DNA from: Chthoniobacterales bacterium
GTDB taxonomy: Bacteria > Verrucomicrobiota > Verrucomicrobiia > Chthoniobacterales > UBA6821
DNA: 11,681 nt
Assembly (NCBI GenBank): GCA_021733705.1
Contig: JAIPKF010000034.1
Coordinates: 1 to 11,681 of the forward strand
Direction: 5' to 3'
Each line of letters starts with the position of its first letter. Within the stretch, counting starts at the first letter, position 1. The notes under the pieces are model-generated. The model was not told the DNA's origin, ran no database searches, and saw only the letters and a program-made list of their open reading frames with translations. This document shows positions 6,767-11,681 of the stretch, one piece after another. The position numbers and the translations under genes are program-made.

Positions 6767-9617
6767 ATGAAAAAAATCTCCTGTTTATATTAATCATTTT
6801 TTTTCTAAAATCAGTCAATTTAGTTGCACAACTCCCTAATCTCCTAGTTGGACCAAACTATGAAACAACTACTATATCAACTCCAAGTGATCCACAAAGC
6901 TTGGCAAATTATTTCAATAATATAATAATTGGATATACTATCAATTCAGAAACTAGCTCTCAAAGCAATAGTTTAATTATAAGTTATCCAGGAAGCGTTG
7001 TTGTAGACATAGATTATTCTCAATCTGCTAATATTTGTATTGGCGGCTCGAATCAATCTAGTAGCAATAACCTTAGCATAATAGGTGGTCAACTTACGAA
7101 TGGTGAGTTCCCACTTAATACAAGTTATATTTTCCTTGGCGGAATAAGCACTAATAGTTCTACTAAAGGATCGAATAATACTCTTAATTTGTCTAGTAGT
7201 GGCACAATAAATCTTGATTATACTTATGTGCTATCATCAGGTAATTCTATTAATATTACAGATTATGGATATTTTATTCTAGGTATTAATTTTTATATTT
7301 TATATGGTTCTTCAAACTCTGTAAATATTTCGGATTACTCATATCTTCATTGTTATAAAATGTTTATAGGAGATCAGCAAAATTCAAGTAAGGGTAATAC
7401 TATTAATATAAGTAACAACTCCTATCTATGGAATCAAAACAACAATGGTATAGGAACTAATGCTGTTGTTTCCTCTAGTAATGTTATTAATATAAATAAT
7501 AATGGCTTTTTATGCGCGGAAAATTTTATACTTGGTCAGTATGGTTCAGATAATACCATCAATGTTACCAGTAATAGTGCCTATGCAACTTATATTTATA
7601 ATTTAAATCCTACAGTATTTGCTTCCGGATTAAATACTATTGGAAATTTTTATGTTAGTGACTCAAATAACGTTACTACTAATAATAATGTAATTATTAC
7701 TGATTCTACATGGTATAGTTATTCACTTAATGGATCTACAAACACTATATTTGTTGGAAATCTTAATGGTGCTAATGGTAATATTATTCTTAATGGTACT
7801 GGGGAAATAACAAGCGAATGTAATATTTTAGGTAATACTTATATAAGCCCACTCCTTATAAATATATATAATGGTAGTATTTATATTAATAATACTAATA
7901 CTGAAGCTCCATTTGAATTCCTTACAACTTTGTGCTTAGGCACCAACGGTACCACTAATGCGGGTTTGTACCTTCCAACTAATTACTCAATTTATACATT
8001 AGTTCTCTATCTTGGCGCCAATAGCTCTATTAAAAATCTTACTCCTAACCAATCAATTACAGTTAGTAATTTTAACTCTGATTCAAGTGCTACAAATAAC
8101 GTTGGTTTTAGTGAGAATATATCTTTAGATAATAGTCCACATGAATTTATTAATTACTCAGCTTCTACTAACTCTTTTTAAATTACTTTTACCGATCAAA
8201 ACATCAGTGGTGTCTTATTTGAGAATATTGTAAATACTATTACACCCCCTTATAGTGGTACTATTTCAATGCAGGTTCCTCCTAATAAAAACGTAACTAT
8301 CTCGAATCAAAATATTATTGAAACAAATAATTTTAACTTGAATAATTTAAATATCAATCTCAATGAATTTACGATTTCTAATTCCTCTACTACCTCTTTG
8401 TCAAATAGTTTTATAGCTTCTGAAAGTATTCTTTACATCGTGAGTAATAGCACGTTGTCGGCATCTAATATAACTGTTCAATTTTCAAGTTCAGTCTCTC
8501 TTGTAGGTTCAACACTAAATGCTCAAAACATCTTTTTGACAATAATAATCAAGATAAATCATTTTATGTAAGCGATTCAACTTTATCTGTTAGTAATTCT
8601 CTTGTGTTAGGTAGTAATAGTTCGAGTAGTATAATGTATTTATTGAATAATACTAACCCGATAACAGTTGGAAGTAATATTATTATTGGTCTTGGAGCCA
8701 CGAATAGTACTTCTTCAGTGAATAGTCTCTTATTAATTGATAATTCTACACTCAGGATATCTAATTCTAATATCACAACTGCTCCTCCTTCAAATTATAG
8801 TCTTATTCTCGGTTGTTATGCTTCTTCTGATTATTTAATTATTAAAAATGGAGGTACTCTCTTTAGTTCATTGGCTGCTATTTGATATTATTCACCAGTA
8901 GTAAATAATACTGCTATTGTGAACGTTACAAACTAGTTATGGAATAAAGCCAATAGTTTTTATGTCGGTTTTATTGGAGGAAAAAGTTCTTTATTTATAA
9001 ATAATGGAGGAGAGGTTCTAGTGAATGGACCTTATAGTTATGTAGGATTAAGTTCCTCTAGTAATACAGTTGACATTAATGGTTCTAATTCTCTTTTTTC
9101 AAACCAAGGTGCAATAAATATTGGTTACTATGGAAGTCATAATAGTATAATAATTTCCAATGGCGCTGCTTTAATTGACTCTAATATAGTTAATAAATTA
9201 ACTTATGCAGCTCTTTTGGGAGCTTACTCCAATAATAATTCCGTTACTATAGGATCTAATAGCTCTTGGACTAATTATGGTGACCTTTATATTGGTTATT
9301 TTGGATCCTACAATAGTGTAACCAATAATGGGGGTAATCTTGTTGCAAACAATATTTATTTAGGTCGTTCCAATAGTATTACAAATTATAGTATACTTAA
9401 TAATACTATTCTCATAGAAAATGGAGGTTCATTAGAAGCTGCAAATATGACTATTGGGTTAAACTCTTCTTTTTTTACAGCGACAAATACAACAAGTACT
9501 ATAAGTGGTTCTATTACTAATTATGGATATATTTCTAATGCTGGGGTCATTAATGCGGGTTTCTTTACTAACATAGGTAAAGGTACTAATGTTGGTAACG
9601 CTATACAAACTCCTTAA
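6767..9617 (+). pseudogene. Broken Asn/Ser-rich beta-helix surface protein (autotransporter-like passenger)
   Basis: Relic of a secreted or surface adhesin. With one extra A in the A7 run at 6770-6776, the ATG at 6767 reads straight into a textbook signal peptide (MKKNLLFILIIFFLKSVNLV, then AQ) and the long frame that follows. As written, the ATG frame stops after eight codons. The body is rich in N, S, T, I and Y with no cysteine clusters. It is built of degenerate 20-26 residue units of the type G-S-x-N-S/T-I-x-I-x-N-x-G-x-L-x-x-x-N-x-x-I/L-G, clearest at 9060-9480. This pattern suggests a beta-helix passenger like those of type V secretion adhesins. Further lesions: TAA at 8179-8181 with the frame continuing, a -1 shift at the T5 run 8533-8537, TGA at 8883-8885 and TAG at 8934-8936. 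The final TAA (9615-9617) lies in the TTAA flank of repeat copy 4. No beta-barrel or anchor is left. It is visibly more AT-rich than the neighbouring genes, suggesting relaxed selection or foreign origin. Confidence 0.82.
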
Positions 9618-9793
9618 CCCGGATATTTCATGCTGATCGTAACGAGGGAGCCGCGAAGGCTGATGGGGTAAGGCGAGCGATGAAGTCTGACGACGGCTGT
9701 GTGCGTACACACTGCCCGAGGAGCAATTCGAGGCTGACGCAGTATCCATCAGGTGTTCGCAAGCCGCAGCAGAATCAGTATGAAATATGCGGG
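9618..9793 (+). mobile_element. MITE-like repeat, copy 4, with mismatched flanks
   Basis: A 176-base element starting CCCGGATATTTCATGCTGAT and ending AATCAGTATGAAATATGCGGG. It is nearly identical to copy 3 through its central region (TGATGGGGTAAGGCGAGCG, then GTACACACTGCCCGAGGA). The left flank is TTAA (9614-9617) and the right flank is CTAG (9794-9797). Both fit YTAR but they differ, unlike the exact duplications of copies 2 and 3. It ends the broken surface-protein gene on its left and lies 14 bases from the stop of the convergent hydrolase-glycosyltransferase gene on its right. The mismatch fits recombination between two copies that originally sat at different sites. Confidence 0.86.
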
Positions 9794-9807
9794 CTAGGAT
9801 TATTTTC

Positions 9808-11681
9808 CTAAACACGCTTTAACTGGACGCGTTGAGCAGCTGCTTCGACCAGTTCGGCAACACGTTTTTTAAGACGGTAGGCAAGTGTAAAAAAAGTAAT
9901 TAAAATGACTCCATAGAGTGCAAGATACCAGGGTGTTCCTGAGGCTGCTGTTAAAAAATGATAAACGAGATAGCTCAAGATGAGTAGATTCACGAGAATC
10001 GTTGTGGCAACCATGCGTATGGAAAGAGCGATGCGAGTTAGGCATTTCGGTCCACCATGATATTCAGTGACACTTCGCAAGCGAATTCCCCACCAAAAGC
10101 TTCCATAAATTTGAATATCCCATTCTTTCCAGCCTGTATCCATAGAGTAACTCCATCCTTCATCTTCAAGGGCTTGAATGACCTCCTTTAAAAGAATTTC
10201 GCGACCGAGACCCTCTTCATTCCAAAAATTGAGACGAGAATAGCCCCAAATATTGCTTGGGCTAAAATTCTTTTCTTTAGCAGAGATTACAGATTCAGGA
10301 GTTCTTTTAAATTTTAGCCAAGTAAAGTAACGAGCCAAACCACGAACCAACGGTTGACTCAGTGCTAAAAATGCTACTAAGAGGCGAGCTCGAATTGTAT
10401 CAAAACGTGGCTCTAGCTTTGCATGGATCATATAAGAGAGAGAGACAAGCAGCGTTCCTCCTAACATTAGAAAAGAGACAATTCCTAGAGAAGGGAAAGG
10501 CCAAGAAAGTAGAAAAATAAAAAGGGTCAAAACCACCCATTCTATGCTGCTTAGGTAGGCAGCAATTTCAGATTGGGCAGAGGGGTAAATACACTGAAAT
10601 AGACCTTCACCAAAGACACCATGATAGATGACTGGATGATTAATGAGCCACGTGAAGCGGGGAGCCCCATAGACTTGGCCTTTCCATTTAGCGGTCCCTG
10701 TCGGTCCGAAAAAAATGAGATGTTTAAAGCGCAGTAGTGATTCAGCTTCACCATACCCCTCTTGTTGTTTGCGAAATGCCTTTAAAGTAAAACGTCGATA
10801 ATGCCACACAATAGCAGCAGGACTAAAGGCAATGACAAAATTTTCTTGCTGCAGACGCCAACAAAAATCGACATCATCTCCTGCTTTTCGATACTCTGGA
10901 TCAAATCCTCCAATCCGATCAAAAGCCCAACGGTGGAAAGCCATGTTACAGCCCGGAATATGCTCTGCAATAACATCGGTTAATAGCACATGGCTTGGAC
11001 CTCCAGGAGCAGCAGCAACACATGCTTGATGCCAGTTCTCTGCTGGAGGGGAAATATTGGGACCACCCACACCAGCATAATCTCCTGAGAGAAGGGTTCC
11101 AACAAGATAGAAAAGCCAATCAGGATCTGCCATGCAGTCAGAGTCAGTGTAGGCAAGAATCGCTCCAGTTGCAGCTGCAGCTCCGACATTGCGTGCAACA
11201 CTCAGACCTTGATTGGATTGATGAATCGCTTTGACCCAAGGATGACCCGCTAAGATTTCTTTTGTTTGATCGGTTGATCCGTCATCAACAACAATGACTT
11301 CGTAGTTGGGATAATCTATTTTTTTGAGAGAACATAAGCATGCCTCTAGTGTCTGGCCTCCGTTGTAACTGCAAACAATGACTGAAACAGAGGGTTGTAT
11401 CTCCAAGCGTGCTTGATGCGTGATAGGTCCTTTATTATCAAAAAAATGATGGACAACTTCTAATGCTTTTTTAGGAGAGCGGTCACGACGAACTAATCCA
11501 AAATTCCAATCTAAAATTTCTTGACCTCCCCGAAACCATTCATCTGTCCAAGCATAGATGATGGTTCCTGCAAGCCCCCCCCTGACTACTGACTCTAAAT
11601 GCCACCGAAGCATCTCTGCATGCTCCTCTTCCGTGTGGCGAATCGTATCCATGCCAAATTCCCCAATGATGAGGGGTTTAT
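9808..11681 (-). CDS. Glycoside hydrolase-GT2 glycosyltransferase fusion, membrane protein (5'-partial)
   Basis: Numbering starts at the internal ATG at 11652; the frame stays open to the window edge, so the true start lies outside. The upstream codons and residues 1-72 look like the end of a clan GH-A (alpha/beta)8 hydrolase: PLIIGEFGMD with the likely nucleophile Glu (codon 11659-11661), then YAWTDEWFRGG (33-43), DWNFGLV and RSPKKALEVV. A GT2 GT-A domain follows at about 88-290: VSVIVCSYNGG, VVDDGSTDQT (D123, D124), RN at 154-155, the DxD motif D170-S-D172, GCNMAFHR (234-241) and GGFDPEYRKAGDDVDFCWR with the catalytic acidic pair D259/D260. Hydrophobic segments at about 370-388, 391-408, 548-568 and 575-592 anchor it in the membrane. 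It probably builds, and perhaps also trims, a surface or secreted polysaccharide; the product is unknown. The C-terminus is intact and stops 14 bases from repeat copy 4. Confidence 0.82.
   Translation of the reverse strand, partial: KPLIIGEFGMDTIRHTEEEHAEMLRWHLESVVRGGLAGTIIYAWTDEWFRGGQEILDWNFGLVRRDRSPKKALEVVHHFFDNKGPITHQARLEIQPSVSVIVCSYNGGQTLEACLCSLKKIDYPNYEVIVVDDGSTDQTKEILAGHPWVKAIHQSNQGLSVARNVGAAAATGAILAYTDSDCMADPDWLFYLVGTLLSGDYAGVGGPNISPPAENWHQACVAAAPGGPSHVLLTDVIAEHIPGCNMAFHRWAFDRIGGFDPEYRKAGDDVDFCWRLQQENFVIAFSPAAIVWHYRRFTLKAFRKQQEGYGEAESLLRFKHLIFFGPTGTAKWKGQVYGAPRFTWLINHPVIYHGVFGEGLFQCIYPSAQSEIAAYLSSIEWVVLTLFIFLLSWPFPSLGIVSFLMLGGTLLVSLSYMIHAKLEPRFDTIRARLLVAFLALSQPLVRGLARYFTWLKFKRTPESVISAKEKNFSPSNIWGYSRLNFWNEEGLGREILLKEVIQALEDEGWSYSMDTGWKEWDIQIYGSFWWGIRLRSVTEYHGGPKCLTRIALSIRMVATTILVNLLILSYLVYHFLTAASGTPWYLALYGVILITFFTLAYRLKKRVAELVEAAAQRVQLKRV

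Noticed and set aside
8883..8936. TGA and TAG in the surface-protein frame as recoded or read-through codons
   Set aside because: Three different stop codons and two frameshifts occur in the same gene, with no recoding structure seen; decay is simpler.
1914..9793. CRISPR-like array from the regularly scattered repeats
   Set aside because: Copies are 1.5-3 kb apart, about 176 bases long, in both orientations and with target duplications, so they are transposon-like.
9459..9815. Minus-strand open frame of 118 codons across repeat copy 4
   Set aside because: It is antisense to the surface-protein relic and the repeat; its openness is explained by the stop-poor repeat.

Overview
The window most likely comes from a member of the Chlamydiota outside the genus Chlamydia (an 'environmental' or amoeba-associated chlamydia). 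The strongest evidence is the ribonucleotide reductase small subunit. It follows the known Chlamydia trachomatis class Ic NrdB almost motif for motif and has phenylalanine where ordinary class Ia enzymes have the radical tyrosine. A de novo pyrimidine gene (dihydroorotase), absent from C. trachomatis, argues against a pathogenic Chlamydia species. Genus cannot be fixed from the sequence alone.

Layout from left to right. A GT-B-like glycosyltransferase (10-1494, +) is followed after 21 bases by a RidA-family enamine/imine deaminase (1516-1932, +). A 258-base repeat element (1914-2171) then separates ridA from the convergent tgt gene (2172-3338, -), and supplies the end of ridA and the stop codon of tgt. 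pyrC (3425-4699, -) lies just upstream of tgt, probably in the same transcript. A second repeat copy (4754-4928) sits just upstream of pyrC. nrdB (5127-6188, -) is a single gene with its own promoter and a candidate NrdR operator over the -10 box; no nrdA lies beside it. A third repeat copy (6432-6607) lies in the divergent region between nrdB and a large, AT-rich Asn/Ser/Thr-rich surface protein gene (6767-9617, +). That gene is a pseudogene with two frameshifts in homopolymers, three nonsense codons and a 3' end cut by a fourth repeat copy (9618-9793). The window closes with a large membrane protein on the minus strand (9808 to beyond 11681) that joins the end of a glycoside hydrolase barrel to a GT2 glycosyltransferase.

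The most striking feature is the family of four GC-rich repeat elements. Three are 175-176 bases long and one is 258. They share terminal inverted repeats beginning CCCGSATATTTCATACTGAT, and every flank fits YTAR (CTAG, TTAA or CTAA); two copies have exact 4-base target duplications. They behave like non-autonomous MITEs, probably mobilised by an IS5-like or IS630/Tc1-like transposase elsewhere. Their ends carry stop codons in two of three incoming frames, so genes that run into them end almost at once. Two copies have mismatched flanks, which suggests recombination between copies; one of these marks the broken end of the surface-protein gene.

The intact genes are mostly housekeeping: tRNA queuosine modification, pyrimidine and deoxynucleotide synthesis, and metabolite damage control. 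The two glycosyltransferases and the dead adhesin point to surface building. No tRNA, rRNA or CRISPR array was recognised.
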